A DNA stretch of 64,000 bases from contig JBEIEP010000006.1 in assembly GCA_040382935.1 (NCBI GenBank), positions 36,535 through 100,534 of the forward strand, read 5' to 3'. Below, piece after piece: positions 40,527 through 49,927 of this stretch. Under the pieces are notes generated by a model. It was not told where the DNA came from. It was given only the letters and a program-made list of their open reading frames with translations, and made no database searches. Every line of letters starts with the position of its first letter. Position 1 is the first letter of the stretch. The stretch comes from JALQUL01 sp040382935. GTDB lineage: Bacteria; Pseudomonadota; Gammaproteobacteria; Burkholderiales; Burkholderiaceae_C. A program made the position numbers and the translations under genes.

Positions 40527-41532
40527 GAACGCAGGCCAATGGGTGGGCGCTAGTGTCCAGCCCACTTTTGGCCATCGTGAACACTTCAGTGGCTGGTAGT
40601 TCTTTCAGGCGATGATCGCTCCAAATTTGTCGCCAGCGCCGCGCACCCGGTTGCCCCAAGCGCAGGCCCAACATATGCCGCGCTATCTTGGTCCAAGGTG
40701 TGCCGTGATGTTTGGCCTCTTGCACCATGTAGGCCACCATTTGTTCTTCAATGTCGTCGCGGGTAAGAACCGGTGAAGGCTGACTCCAATACAGCGCGTC
40801 CCATTCGCGCAAGGACCAGGGGTCGTGGTAAGCCCAGCGCCCCACCATCACGCCATCGCAGTGGGACAAATGCGCCGCCGCACTCTCGTGCGTTTGTATT
40901 CCCCCGTTCACCACGACGCGAACATCCGGAAAATCCCGCTTCAGCTGGTAGGCCATTTCGTAGCGCAAGGGCGGCACTTCTCGGTTCTCTTTAGGTGACA
41001 AGCCTTTAAGCCAGGCCGAACGCGCGTGAACGATAAAGGTCCGGCATCCGGCCTGTGCCACAGTACCTACAAAGTCCCGAACAAAGGCGTAGCTTTCTTG
41101 TTGGTCAATGCCCACGCGGTGCTTAACCGTCACGGGCAAATCGCTGGCATCGCACATGGCCTTGACGCAATCGGCCACTAATTGGGGTTCGGCCATCAGG
41201 CAGGCGCCAAACGCGCCCCGTTGCACCCGCTCAGAGGGGCAACCACAATTGAGGTTGACCTCGTCGTAGCTCCACTTGCTGGCCAGCGCCGCACAACGGG
41301 CCAAGTCTGCTGGTTCGCTGCCCCCCAACTGCAAGGCCAAGGGATGCTCGTCTTCGTTAAATCGCAGATGCCGCGCAACGTCCCCGTGCAACAAGGCACC
41401 GGTCGTCACCATCTCGGTATAGAGCAGGGCCCGGTTTGTAAGCAAGCGATGAAAGGTGCGGCAGTGTCTATCCGTCCAGTCGAGCATGGGTGCGACGCTG
41501 GCGCGATGCGCATCAGCGCCTTGATAGACCAC
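40507..41532 (-). CDS. dusA: tRNA-dihydrouridine(20/20a) synthase
   Basis: The product is 341 aa from the GTG at 41532 (the only plausible start before the conserved VAPMLDWTDRHCRTFHRLL). It reduces U20/U20a in tRNA using FMN and NADPH. The catalytic Cys is in VNLNCGCPSERVQRGAFGACLM; VKHRVGID, FIVHARSAWLKGLSPKENRE and the FMN phosphate loop VVVNGGIQTHE plus GVMVGRWAYHDPW are all DusA-type. It begins one base after the stop of the small exported-protein gene, so both are probably on one transcript. Confidence 0.94.
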   Translation of the reverse strand: MVYQGADAHRASVAPMLDWTDRHCRTFHRLLTNRALLYTEMVTTGALLHGDVARHLRFNEDEHPLALQLGGSEPADLARCAALASKWSYDEVNLNCGCPSERVQRGAFGACLMAEPQLVADCVKAMCDASDLPVTVKHRVGIDQQESYAFVRDFVGTVAQAGCRTFIVHARSAWLKGLSPKENREVPPLRYEMAYQLKRDFPDVRVVVNGGIQTHESAAAHLSHCDGVMVGRWAYHDPWSLREWDALYWSQPSPVLTRDDIEEQMVAYMVQEAKHHGTPWTKIARHMLGLRLGQPGARRWRQIWSDHRLKELPATEVFTMAKSGLDTSAHPLACVPSDSLA

Positions 41533-41533
41533 T

Positions 41534-41854
41534 TTACTGACCCGACTTAAGCAATAGGCGCAGTTGCGCTTTTTCGGCGGGGGTCAACTTTTTGAACTCT
41601 TCGGGGGTGAGGTCTTGCGTCAATTTGGCTTGTTGCACTTTGGCTGGGGCCTGGTGCGCGTTTGGCAAAAGGTAGGCCCCTGTGGCGTTAGGGCGGGCTT
41701 TGGAGTCACGCCCTGCCGCCTGCCCAGAACTCGAAGGCTGTGCCCAAGCAGAGCCAGCAACCGCTGCCACGCCCAACACGGCACCAGCCCATCGGTTGGC
41801 ACGACTGGCGCCATTGGGAGAATTTAGCTTGATTTTTTGCCGCTTGACTGTCAT
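41534..41854 (-). CDS. Small predicted exported protein, function unknown
   Basis: The product is 106 aa from ATG 41854 (MTVKRQKIKLNSPNGASRAN); a frame continues to 41896. A signal-like segment RWAGAVLGVAAVAGSAWAQP suggests cleavage after AWA near residue 38. The mature part is low-complexity polar, ending in a helical, charged motif LTPEEFKKLTPAEKAQLRLL. No domain is recognised. It lies immediately upstream of dusA and divergently from ompR. Confidence 0.65.
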   Translation of the reverse strand: MTVKRQKIKLNSPNGASRANRWAGAVLGVAAVAGSAWAQPSSSGQAAGRDSKARPNATGAYLLPNAHQAPAKVQQAKLTQDLTPEEFKKLTPAEKAQLRLLLKSGQ

Positions 41855-42036
41855 GAAACTACACACCACTTGCAGGAGACGCACTATTATCGACAAGGCT
41901 TTGAAATAAGGGCTTTCAGTTTTTGTAACGGGTTGTCAGGGCGCTACAAAAACGACGGTAGGTGGTTCAAAATGCCCCACCAGACGCGAGATTGCCGCTC
42001 GCCCTGTCTCATTTGTACAACAACCTGCGAGAACCC

Positions 42037-42771
42037 ATGAACGCACAATCCACCAAGCCTGACCGAATCCTTGTAGTTGACGATGACAATCGCCTGCGGG
42101 ACCAGTTGCGCCGGTTTTTCTCGCAAGAGGGATTTGATATCCATGTGGCCGACGGCGGCAAGGCGATGGACAAGCTGTTGCTGCGTGACACCTACGATTT
42201 AATTGTTTTGGATCTGATGATGCCCGAAGAAAGTGGGCTGAGTATTTTGTCTAGGCTGCGTACGGCCAACGACGTGACCCCCATCATCATGCTCACGGCC
42301 AAAGGCGGCGAAGATGACCGCATTAAGGGCCTAGAGGCTGGCGCCGACGATTACCTGCCCAAGCCCTTTAACCCGAGGGAGCTTTTGGCGCGTGTGCATG
42401 CCGTTTTGCGCCGCCGCCCGGTGGCCGAAACCCCGGGTGCGCCCAGCATGGAGGACGAGACCATTGCCTTTGGGCCTTTCGTTCTTGATCTGGGTCATCG
42501 CACGCTGACCAAGTCGGGGCAGGATCTGCCCCTTACCACCGGCGAATTTGCCATGCTAAAGACACTGGCGCGCCATCCCAGGCAACCGTTGTCCCGCGAT
42601 AAACTGGCGCAGATGGCACGGGGCCGCGAGTTTGAAGCTTACGACCGCAGCTTAGACGTGCAGGTCTCTCGCCTTCGCAAAATGATTGAGGCGGATCCCG
42701 CCAACCCGCGCTACATCCAAACCGTTTGGGGCTTGGGCTATGTGTTTATCCCTGACGGCGGCAGCGCCTAA
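42037..42771 (+). CDS. ompR: OmpR-type response regulator
   Basis: The product is 244 aa from ATG 42037 (MNAQSTKPDRILVVDDDN). The receiver domain has the acidic pair DDD near residue 15, phosphoacceptor Asp59 in LIVLDLMMPEESG, Thr in MLTAKGG and Lys in YLPKPFNPREL. The C-terminal winged helix has LTTGEFAMLKTLARHPRQPL, EAYDRSLDVQVSRLRKMIE and the OmpR-like ending RYIQTVWGLGYVFIPDG. It pairs with the EnvZ-type kinase 30 bases downstream. In the family this pair controls porins and osmotic or acid response; targets here are unknown. Confidence 0.93.
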   Translation: MNAQSTKPDRILVVDDDNRLRDQLRRFFSQEGFDIHVADGGKAMDKLLLRDTYDLIVLDLMMPEESGLSILSRLRTANDVTPIIMLTAKGGEDDRIKGLEAGADDYLPKPFNPRELLARVHAVLRRRPVAETPGAPSMEDETIAFGPFVLDLGHRTLTKSGQDLPLTTGEFAMLKTLARHPRQPLSRDKLAQMARGREFEAYDRSLDVQVSRLRKMIEADPANPRYIQTVWGLGYVFIPDGGSA

Positions 42772-42801
42772 GTGGCGCTCAGGCCGCGCCCGTAAAACCC
42801 C

Positions 42802-44193
42802 TTGAAACCTGTCAAAGCATTTTCCATCGGTCTGTTTTGGCGGATTTTTTTCCTCCTGGCCGGACTGCTAGCGGCCTGCACGGCGGCTTGGGTACAAATT
42901 GCGATTGAGATAGAAGCGGGCCCCCGTGCGCAGCAAACCGCGCAACAGGTTTCCACCCAAATAAACCTGAGCCGGGCCGCACTCATACACGCGGATCCTA
43001 TCTACCGCATGGCCTTGATCAAATCCATGGCCAAGCAAGAGGGCGTGCGGATTTGGCCCAAGGAGATGGAAGACGTCATCGCCACGGCCGAGCGCGATAC
43101 GGTGGACGTACGCCTGCGTTGGTCTTTGATGCAACTGTTAGGACCCGATGCGACGGTGACCAGTTCGGTCAACGGCGAGCCTGGCCTATGGGTAAGCTTT
43201 GCGATTGACGGTGACGACTACTGGTTGCTGGCCGACCCCTCTCGCCTACCCCCGGTGACTTCCGGTGCCTGGCTGCTATGGTTATCCGTTGCCTTCTTCT
43301 TGGCCGTGGCCGGTGCTGCGTTGATTGCCAGTCGTTTGAGTGCGCCCTTGCACAGTCTGGCCAGGGCTATGCAGGCCATCAGGCGCGGTGACTTTGCCAA
43401 CTTGCGTCTGGACGAAAACCTAAGAACAACCGAGATTAGGGAGGTGAACCGCGGGTTCAATGCCATGGCCGCGCAACTGTCCCAGTTGGAGCAAGACCGC
43501 GTGGTCATGATGGCCGGTCTGTCACACGACCTAAGAACGCCCCTGACACGGCTACGACTAGAAGCCGAGATGAGTGTGCCTGACTCTGAAGCCCGTTTGG
43601 GCATGGTGTCCGACATCGACCAGATGGACCAAATGATCCACAAATTTTTGGAGTACGCCCGGCCAGGCGGGCAAACGCTGGTGGCCGTTGACCTGGCCGC
43701 TGTGGTGGCGGCACGGGTCGCCCGCGCCACCGGTGTAGGCCCGCATGAATCTCAACTTTTGGTTCACAACGGGCTCACCGACGCTTTGTGGATCATGGCG
43801 GACCCCACTGATCTTGGCCGCGTCATCAGCAATCTTTTGGAAAACGCAAGGCGCTATGGCGCAACGCCCGGGTCAGAACCTGCGGTCGCTGAAATAGAAA
43901 TCACGGTAGGCCCTACACCACCTACAAGAAAGGGCGAGGCCGGGCAGGTCACGCTTTACCTGCGCGACCATGGCCCAGGCGTTAGCGATGCGGACTTGCT
44001 ACGCCTAACGACCCCATTTTTTAGAGCGGATACCTCACGAAGCCAAGCCACGGGATCAGGGCTGGGTTTGTCTATTGTCGAAAAAGCAATGGCACAAATG
44101 GGGGCCCATATGCACCTGACCCACGCCCCAGGTGGCGGCCTGCAAGTGGAGTTGGTTTTTCAGGCCGAGTCTGCCGTTGGCACGGGCTTGTAA
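42802..44193 (+). CDS. envZ: EnvZ-type sensor histidine kinase
   Basis: The product is 463 aa with a TTG start at 42802; no ATG occurs before residue 70. TM1 lies at about 11-31, a small periplasmic domain at about 32-155, TM2 at about 156-176, HAMP at about 178-230, the phosphoacceptor His242 in AGLSHDLRTPLTRLRLE, the N box NLLENARRYG, G1 RDHGPGVSDADL and G2 GSGLGLSIVEKAMAQMG. It autophosphorylates and controls OmpR. The last 34 bases overlap the end of ispF on the opposite strand. Confidence 0.92.
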   Translation: MKPVKAFSIGLFWRIFFLLAGLLAACTAAWVQIAIEIEAGPRAQQTAQQVSTQINLSRAALIHADPIYRMALIKSMAKQEGVRIWPKEMEDVIATAERDTVDVRLRWSLMQLLGPDATVTSSVNGEPGLWVSFAIDGDDYWLLADPSRLPPVTSGAWLLWLSVAFFLAVAGAALIASRLSAPLHSLARAMQAIRRGDFANLRLDENLRTTEIREVNRGFNAMAAQLSQLEQDRVVMMAGLSHDLRTPLTRLRLEAEMSVPDSEARLGMVSDIDQMDQMIHKFLEYARPGGQTLVAVDLAAVVAARVARATGVGPHESQLLVHNGLTDALWIMADPTDLGRVISNLLENARRYGATPGSEPAVAEIEITVGPTPPTRKGEAGQVTLYLRDHGPGVSDADLLRLTTPFFRADTSRSQATGSGLGLSIVEKAMAQMGAHMHLTHAPGGGLQVELVFQAESAVGTGL

Positions 44194-44663
44194 ATCAAAG
44201 CAACCGCCCGTGCCTCTATGCTTTGCTGTTGGCCCACCGGCCCCAGGTGTTCAGCCGTTTTGGCTTTGACATTGACCTGGTCAAACGCCACGCCCAAGGC
44301 ATTGGCCAATTGCTGACCAATTGCCGGCATAAACGGGGCTAATTTGGGTGATTGCGCAATGATGGTGCTGTCCACGTTGCCCACCTCCCACCCTGCCAAA
44401 CGCAGTTGCCGCACCACCTCACGCAACAAGTCCAATGAATGCGCGCCCTTCCACTTTGCATCGGTGTCTGGAAACAATCGGCCAATATCGCCCCTGCCAG
44501 CAGCCCCGAGTAAAGCGTCGATGACTGCATGGGTGAGAACATCGGCGTCTGAGTGGCCCCATAGTCCCAGGGAATGCGGCACCACCACACCACCCAATAC
44601 CAACGGGCGGCCCGGCACCAGCGCGTGCGTGTCCCATCCCTCACCGATTCGAATCGTGTTCAT
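44160..44663 (-). CDS. ispF: 2-C-methyl-D-erythritol 2,4-cyclodiphosphate synthase
   Basis: The product is 167 aa. It catalyses the cyclisation step of the MEP isoprenoid pathway. Zinc ligands lie in IGEGWDTHAL (Asp, His) and SDADVLTHAVIDALLGAAGRGDIG (His); STIIAQSPKLAPF and the C-terminal VNVKAKTAEHLGPVGQQQSIEARA, a family signature, are intact. The start ATG overlaps the ispD stop (ATGA on the minus strand). The 3' end overlaps envZ by 34 bases. Confidence 0.96.
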   Translation of the reverse strand: MNTIRIGEGWDTHALVPGRPLVLGGVVVPHSLGLWGHSDADVLTHAVIDALLGAAGRGDIGRLFPDTDAKWKGAHSLDLLREVVRQLRLAGWEVGNVDSTIIAQSPKLAPFMPAIGQQLANALGVAFDQVNVKAKTAEHLGPVGQQQSIEARAVALIYKPVPTADSA

Positions 44664-45454
44664 GGCCTTGTCTCCTGGTTGGCCCCTTGCCGATAACGCA
44701 AAACCGCCTCGGCCAGTTCAAAATCTTGCGGGTAAGTCACTTTGATGTTGAGCGTGCCGCCGTCAACCAACAAGGGCTGGTGGCCCACTCGCTCCATCGC
44801 GCTGGCCTCGTCGGTTACCGTGGCGTCGCCCGCGGCTTTGGCATTGTCCAGCGCTGCAACCAGTGGGCCTATGCGAAACATCTGAGGCGTTTGGGCCAAC
44901 CATTTTCCATCGCGCGCCAATGTAGTGCCTACGCGCAGGTCTGGAGCGGTGGTCTGCTGCTTTAGCGTATCCACCAAAGGCGTTGCCAACAGCCCACCCA
45001 CCGCATCGCCTTGGCAGGTGGTAATCAGGCGCTCAATGGCCTCTGGTGCCACCAAACACCTGGCGGCATCGTGCACCAGCACCCAGTCGTTAGCGTCTGC
45101 GCCCTCAAGCAGCAGTTGTTGCAACCCGTTGCGAACGGTTTCGGCGCGGGTGGGTCCGCCAACGGCCCGCACACCAACCAAGGGGTGGCCACGACCCGGC
45201 TGAACGCTATCGCCAGGTGCGGTTACCACCACCACCGCGGCCCATCCTTGCACCTTTAGCAAGGCGGCCAGGGTATGCTCGACCAAGGCAAAGCCTGCCA
45301 GTCGCTGGTACTGCTTGGGTTGGGCGCCACCGGCTCTTTGCCCGGCTCCAGCGCAGGGTACCAGGGCCCACAACTTGGGCGCTAGGGTGGCGCCTGAGGG
45401 GGCAAGGGCGTCGGCAGGTAGGGCTTGCGCCGCTTTCATGTGGGTAGCATTCAT
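44660..45454 (-). CDS. ispD: 2-C-methyl-D-erythritol 4-phosphate cytidylyltransferase
   Basis: The product is 264 aa from ATG 45454; ATG 45439 (MKAAQALPAD) is also possible. It activates methylerythritol phosphate with CTP. Motifs are LVPCAGAGQRAGGAQPKQYQ (CTP loop), GGPTRAETVRNGLQQL, VLVHDAARCLV and TDEASAMERVGHQPLLVDG. The N-terminal extension of about 25 residues before LWALVPCAGAG is longer than in E. coli. It lies upstream of, and is translationally coupled to, ispF and divergent from mfd, with 154 bases between. Confidence 0.95.
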   Translation of the reverse strand: MNATHMKAAQALPADALAPSGATLAPKLWALVPCAGAGQRAGGAQPKQYQRLAGFALVEHTLAALLKVQGWAAVVVVTAPGDSVQPGRGHPLVGVRAVGGPTRAETVRNGLQQLLLEGADANDWVLVHDAARCLVAPEAIERLITTCQGDAVGGLLATPLVDTLKQQTTAPDLRVGTTLARDGKWLAQTPQMFRIGPLVAALDNAKAAGDATVTDEASAMERVGHQPLLVDGGTLNIKVTYPQDFELAEAVLRYRQGANQETRP

Positions 45455-45608
45455 GCCCTGATTTTAGAACCCCACACGGCAACGAAGGCTCAGGCAAAAT
45501 TTTGCATGAGGGATAATGCCAGACCTTAGATAGAAAGCTCACCGGCCTAACCCTTTGAGTCGCCCTGTCTCACCTTTGCAGCGCCTGGCGCGGCCCCTTA
45601 ATTGATCC

Positions 45609-48600
45609 ATGGATTTACCCAACCTTAGCCCCGGAAAAAAATTCAGTTTGGGCGCCATTACGCCGGGTGGCGACGCCTGGCTGCTAGCCCAACTGGCACA
45701 ACGCAATGCGCAAAGCGGCCGGCAAACGGCCGTCGTAGCGGCCGATGCGCTTGACGCCCAGCGATTAAGCCAAGAGCTGGTGTTTTTCCAGCCCACCCTG
45801 CGCGTGGCCCTGTTGCCCGATTGGGAAACCCTTCCCTACGACCATTTCTCACCCCATCAAGACCTGATCAGCGAACGCCTGTCCACGCTGTGGCGCACCT
45901 GCCAGCGCCAACATCCTGAGGGGCTGGACGTGCTACTGGTGCCGGCCAGCACGGCCTTGGTGCGCCTGGCCCCCCCTCGCTTTTTAGCGCAGTACACCTT
46001 TGACTTTAAGGTGGGACAAAAGCTGGATGAGGCAGCGCTCAAGGCCCAACTGGTGCTGGCAGGCTACAACCATGTGGCCCAGGTCATGAACCCCGGCGAG
46101 TACGCGGTACGTGGAGGCCTGATTGACCTGTTCCCTATGGGATCGGTGGTGCCCTATCGAGTGGATCTTTTTGGCGACCAAATCGACACCATTCGTACCT
46201 TTGACCCCGACACCCAACGCAGCTTGTACCCCGTTAAATCCATTCGCCTGTTGCCCGGGCGTGAGTTTCCTATGGACGAGGCGGCACGCAACGGGTTTCG
46301 CACCCGGTGGCGCGAGCAGGTCGAGGGCGACCCCACCAAATCGCGCATCTACAAAGACATAGGGCTGGGCATTGCCAGCGCGGGCATCGAATACTACCTG
46401 CCCCTGTTTTTTGACCAAACCGCCACGCTGTTTGACTACCTGGACAGTTCAACCACCCTGGTCTTGCACGGCGATTTGGCGCCCACCTTTCAGCGCTTTT
46501 GGGACGATACCAAAGAACGCTACCGCCTAAGCCAGGGCGACCCCGAGCGCCCGGTATTGGCCCCAGGCACTTTGTTTTTAAGCGATGAAGAATTCTTTGT
46601 CAGCGCCAAGCCCTACGCCCAATGCACATTGAAAACCCAAGCGGGTGGCCAGCCGTCTGAATGGGGCGTTAGCACCCTGCCGCCCTTGGCCGTTACCCGG
46701 GGTGCGGCGGACCCCTTGCAGTTGCTGCGTGATTACCTGGCGCAAACGGATAGGCAGGTGCTGGTTGTGGCCGAGTCCAATGGCCGACAAGAGAGCTTGC
46801 ACGACTTTTTTAGCAGCCATGATTTGCCCATTCGAGCCTTCAAACACCTGGCCGAATTTGTGCAAAGCGGTCAGGCCCTGGGCATGGTCACCGCGGCGCT
46901 GGCGCAGGGCTTCGGACTTGAGCCCACAGCACTGACCGCGTTTAAATCACCTAAAGCGCGCGGCCTTGACTTGGTGACTGAGACGGAACTGTTTGCTGCC
47001 TCACCCACCCTGCGCAAACGGCGCAGACAAGAGCAGGTCAGTGACGTAGAGGCCTTGATTAAAGACCTGGCCGAACTCAAAGTGGGTGACCCCGTGGTGC
47101 ATAACGCCCACGGCATTGGGCGCTACCGGGGCCTTGTCAACCTAGAAACGGGCCAGGTGCAAGCCGATGGCACGGTGGCCCAACAAGAGTTTTTGCATAT
47201 CGAGTACGCCGACAACGCCACCCTTTACGTGCCGGTGTCGCAGCTTCACCTGATTAGCCGCTACACCGGGGTAGGCGCCGACGAGGCCCCCTGGCACAAG
47301 CTGGGCAGCGGCCAGTGGGAAAAAGCCCGACGCAAAGCGGCCGCCCAGGTGCGCGACGCGGCCGCTGAACTGCTGAATTTGTACGCCCTGCGGGCATCGC
47401 GCGAGGGGCACGCATTCCGGTATTCGCCACAGGACTACGAAACCTTTGCCAACGATTTTGGCTTTGAAGAAACCGCCGACCAAAGCGCGGCCATTCATGC
47501 CGTGATTCAAGACATGATCTCGCCAAGGCCTATGGACCGTTTGGTGTGTGGCGATGTAGGCTTTGGCAAAACTGAGGTGGCCCTGCGCGCTGCCTTTATC
47601 GCCACGCTGGCAGGCAAGCAAGTGGCATTTTTAGCCCCCACGACGCTGCTGGCCGAGCAGCACTACCAAACACTGGTGGATCGTTTCTCCAAATGGCCTA
47701 TCAAAGTGGCTGAGATGAGCCGCTTTCGTACCCCAAAAGAAGTGAGCGCGGCTCTAAAAGGGCTGGCCGACGGCACGATAGACATCGTGGTGGGTACGCA
47801 CAAATTGCTGAGCAAAGACACCCACTTTGCCCGCCTGGGCCTGCTCATCATTGACGAAGAACACCGCTTTGGCGTGCGCCACAAAGAGGCCATGAAGGCC
47901 ATGCGCGCTGATGTGGATGTGCTTACCTTAACCGCCACGCCCATCCCCCGAACACTAGGCATGGCGCTAGAGGGCCTGCGTGATTTAAGCGTAATTGCCA
48001 CCGCACCTCAACGGCGTTTAGCCATCAAAACCTTTGTGCGCGAAGAAGGCAACGGCGTGATACGCGAGGCCATTTTGCGTGAACTCAAACGCGGTGGCCA
48101 GGTCTACTTTTTGCACAACGAGGTAGCCACCATAGAAAACCGCCGCGCCCGCCTGCAAGAGCTGGTACCCGAGGCGCGTATTGCGGTGGCCCATGGGCAG
48201 TTGCCCGAGCGTGAGCTAGAGCGCATCATGAAGGACTTTATCGCCCAACGCTACAACGTGTTGGTGTGCAGCACGATTATCGAAACCGGCATTGACGTGC
48301 CCAGCGCCAACACCATTGTGATTTCACGGGCCGACAAATTTGGCTTGGCGCAGTTGCACCAACTGCGCGGCCGCGTAGGGCGCTCACACCACCAAGCCTA
48401 CGCCTACCTGCTGGCCCCCAGCCTGCAAGACCTGACCAAACAGGCCAACCAGCGCCTGGAAGCCATTACGCACATGGAAGAATTGGGTTCTGGCTTTTAC
48501 CTGGCCATGCACGATTTAGAAATTCGAGGCGCAGGCGAGGTGCTGGGCGAGCACCAAAGTGGCAACATGATTGAAGTGGGGTTTCAGCTATACAACGAGA

Positions 48601-49133
48601 TGCTGGCCGAGGCTGTGCGTTGCCTGAAAGAAGGCATAGAGCCCGATCTGCTCAACCCCTTGTCAGTCACCACCGAAATCAACCTGCACGCCCCTGCCCT
48701 GCTCACCAGCGCCTACTGCCCCGACGTACACCTGCGCCTGTCCTATTACAAAAAGCTGGCCACCAGCAAAACCACAGACGACGTAGACCGCATTCTGGAG
48801 GAAATAGTGGATCGCTTTGGCAAACCGCCCGAGCAAACCCACACCCTGATCGAAAGCCACCGCCTGCGCGTGGCCTGCCAGCCTTTTGGCATTGTGAAGG
48901 TGGACCTAGGCCCTACGCAAGGCCATATCACCTTTATGCCCAACCCGCCCATTGAGGCGATTCGCATCATCGAATTGATCCAAAAAAACAAACACGTCAA
49001 ACTGGTGGGCAACGACAAGCTTAAAATTGAAAAAGCCCTGCCCGAACCCGCCCAACGCGCCCAACTGGTGCGCGACATTGTTAGGCAACTGGGGCAACCC
49101 ACGCGGGCGATTGCTCGGCGTACCAAGGCCTAG
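45609..49133 (+). CDS. mfd: Transcription-repair coupling factor
   Basis: The product is 1174 aa, full length. It removes stalled RNA polymerase and recruits UvrA. The UvrB-like N-terminus (LLPDWETLPYDHFSPHQDLISERLSTL, VNPGEYAVRGGLIDLFP-type MNPGEYAVRGGLIDLFPMG) precedes the CarD-like polymerase-interaction domain starting near residue 490 (LKVGDPVVHNAHGIGRYRGL). The translocase has Walker A GDVGFGKTEVALRA near residue 648, DEEHRFGVRHKE and TATPIPRTLGMAL; TRCF C-terminal blocks follow. Promoter elements in the upstream 154 bases were not convincingly identified. It precedes serB by 54 bases. Confidence 0.97.
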   Translation: MDLPNLSPGKKFSLGAITPGGDAWLLAQLAQRNAQSGRQTAVVAADALDAQRLSQELVFFQPTLRVALLPDWETLPYDHFSPHQDLISERLSTLWRTCQRQHPEGLDVLLVPASTALVRLAPPRFLAQYTFDFKVGQKLDEAALKAQLVLAGYNHVAQVMNPGEYAVRGGLIDLFPMGSVVPYRVDLFGDQIDTIRTFDPDTQRSLYPVKSIRLLPGREFPMDEAARNGFRTRWREQVEGDPTKSRIYKDIGLGIASAGIEYYLPLFFDQTATLFDYLDSSTTLVLHGDLAPTFQRFWDDTKERYRLSQGDPERPVLAPGTLFLSDEEFFVSAKPYAQCTLKTQAGGQPSEWGVSTLPPLAVTRGAADPLQLLRDYLAQTDRQVLVVAESNGRQESLHDFFSSHDLPIRAFKHLAEFVQSGQALGMVTAALAQGFGLEPTALTAFKSPKARGLDLVTETELFAASPTLRKRRRQEQVSDVEALIKDLAELKVGDPVVHNAHGIGRYRGLVNLETGQVQADGTVAQQEFLHIEYADNATLYVPVSQLHLISRYTGVGADEAPWHKLGSGQWEKARRKAAAQVRDAAAELLNLYALRASREGHAFRYSPQDYETFANDFGFEETADQSAAIHAVIQDMISPRPMDRLVCGDVGFGKTEVALRAAFIATLAGKQVAFLAPTTLLAEQHYQTLVDRFSKWPIKVAEMSRFRTPKEVSAALKGLADGTIDIVVGTHKLLSKDTHFARLGLLIIDEEHRFGVRHKEAMKAMRADVDVLTLTATPIPRTLGMALEGLRDLSVIATAPQRRLAIKTFVREEGNGVIREAILRELKRGGQVYFLHNEVATIENRRARLQELVPEARIAVAHGQLPERELERIMKDFIAQRYNVLVCSTIIETGIDVPSANTIVISRADKFGLAQLHQLRGRVGRSHHQAYAYLLAPSLQDLTKQANQRLEAITHMEELGSGFYLAMHDLEIRGAGEVLGEHQSGNMIEVGFQLYNEMLAEAVRCLKEGIEPDLLNPLSVTTEINLHAPALLTSAYCPDVHLRLSYYKKLATSKTTDDVDRILEEIVDRFGKPPEQTHTLIESHRLRVACQPFGIVKVDLGPTQGHITFMPNPPIEAIRIIELIQKNKHVKLVGNDKLKIEKALPEPAQRAQLVRDIVRQLGQPTRAIARRTKA

Positions 49134-49187
49134 TTGCGCTAAAACCCCTGTCTGCGTACCGCACCCATTCAACGCACCCTCCTCAAC

Positions 49188-49907
49188 ATGGACAACCGTA
49201 CCGAACTCTCCCCCGGCCTGCTCATTCAGGGCTTCACGCCACCGCTCCAGCTGCGCGACTTCAAACTCATCGCGTTTGATATGGACTCCACCCTAATCAA
49301 CATTGAGTGCGTAGACGAAATCGCTGATTGCGTAGGCGTCAAACCCCAGGTAGCAGCGATCACCGAGGCCGCTATGCGGGGCGAGATAGCCGACTATAAA
49401 TCCAGTCTGCGCCAGCGCGTGGCGCTACTCAAAGGCGTGACCACAGCCCAACTGCAACAGGTGCTGGCCGAGCGCCTGCGCTTGAACCCCGGCGCACAAG
49501 CCTTGGTGAACGCCTGCAAGCAGGCCGGTCTTGCCACACTACTGGTGAGTGGTGGATTTACCTTTTTCTCTGACCACGTGTGCAAAACCCTGGGCATTGA
49601 TGATGCCCGCGCCAATGTGCTTGAGATTGAAAACGGTGCCCTTACCGGCCGCTTGGTGAACCAAGAATGGGGCGACATTTGCGACGGCAACGAAAAACGC
49701 ACCATGCTACTGGCCACCTGCCAGCGCTTAGGCATCAGCCCCGGTCAAGCTATCGCGGTTGGCGACGGTGCCAATGATTTGCCCATGATGGGCGTGGCCG
49801 GTTTATCAGTGGCCTACCACGCTAAACCTGCGGTGCAAGCAGAGGCGATGGTGGCTATTAACGCGGGTGGTCTGGACCGATTGCTGGAAGTGGTGAGGCC
49901 TGCTTAG
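49188..49907 (+). CDS. serB: Phosphoserine phosphatase
   Basis: The product is 239 aa, a HAD-superfamily enzyme for the last step of serine synthesis. Motif I is LIAFDMDSTLINIECVDEIA with nucleophile Asp and acid Asp, motif II Ser/Thr is LLVSGGFTFFSDHV, motif III Lys lies before it, and motif IV is VGDGANDLPMMGVAGLSVAYHAKP. It has no N-terminal ACT domain, unlike longer bacterial forms. It follows mfd in the same direction and converges with a LysR gene 20 bases on. Confidence 0.94.
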   Translation: MDNRTELSPGLLIQGFTPPLQLRDFKLIAFDMDSTLINIECVDEIADCVGVKPQVAAITEAAMRGEIADYKSSLRQRVALLKGVTTAQLQQVLAERLRLNPGAQALVNACKQAGLATLLVSGGFTFFSDHVCKTLGIDDARANVLEIENGALTGRLVNQEWGDICDGNEKRTMLLATCQRLGISPGQAIAVGDGANDLPMMGVAGLSVAYHAKPAVQAEAMVAINAGGLDRLLEVVRPA

Positions 49908-49927
49908 ATGGTCGTAGCCCATTGGCA

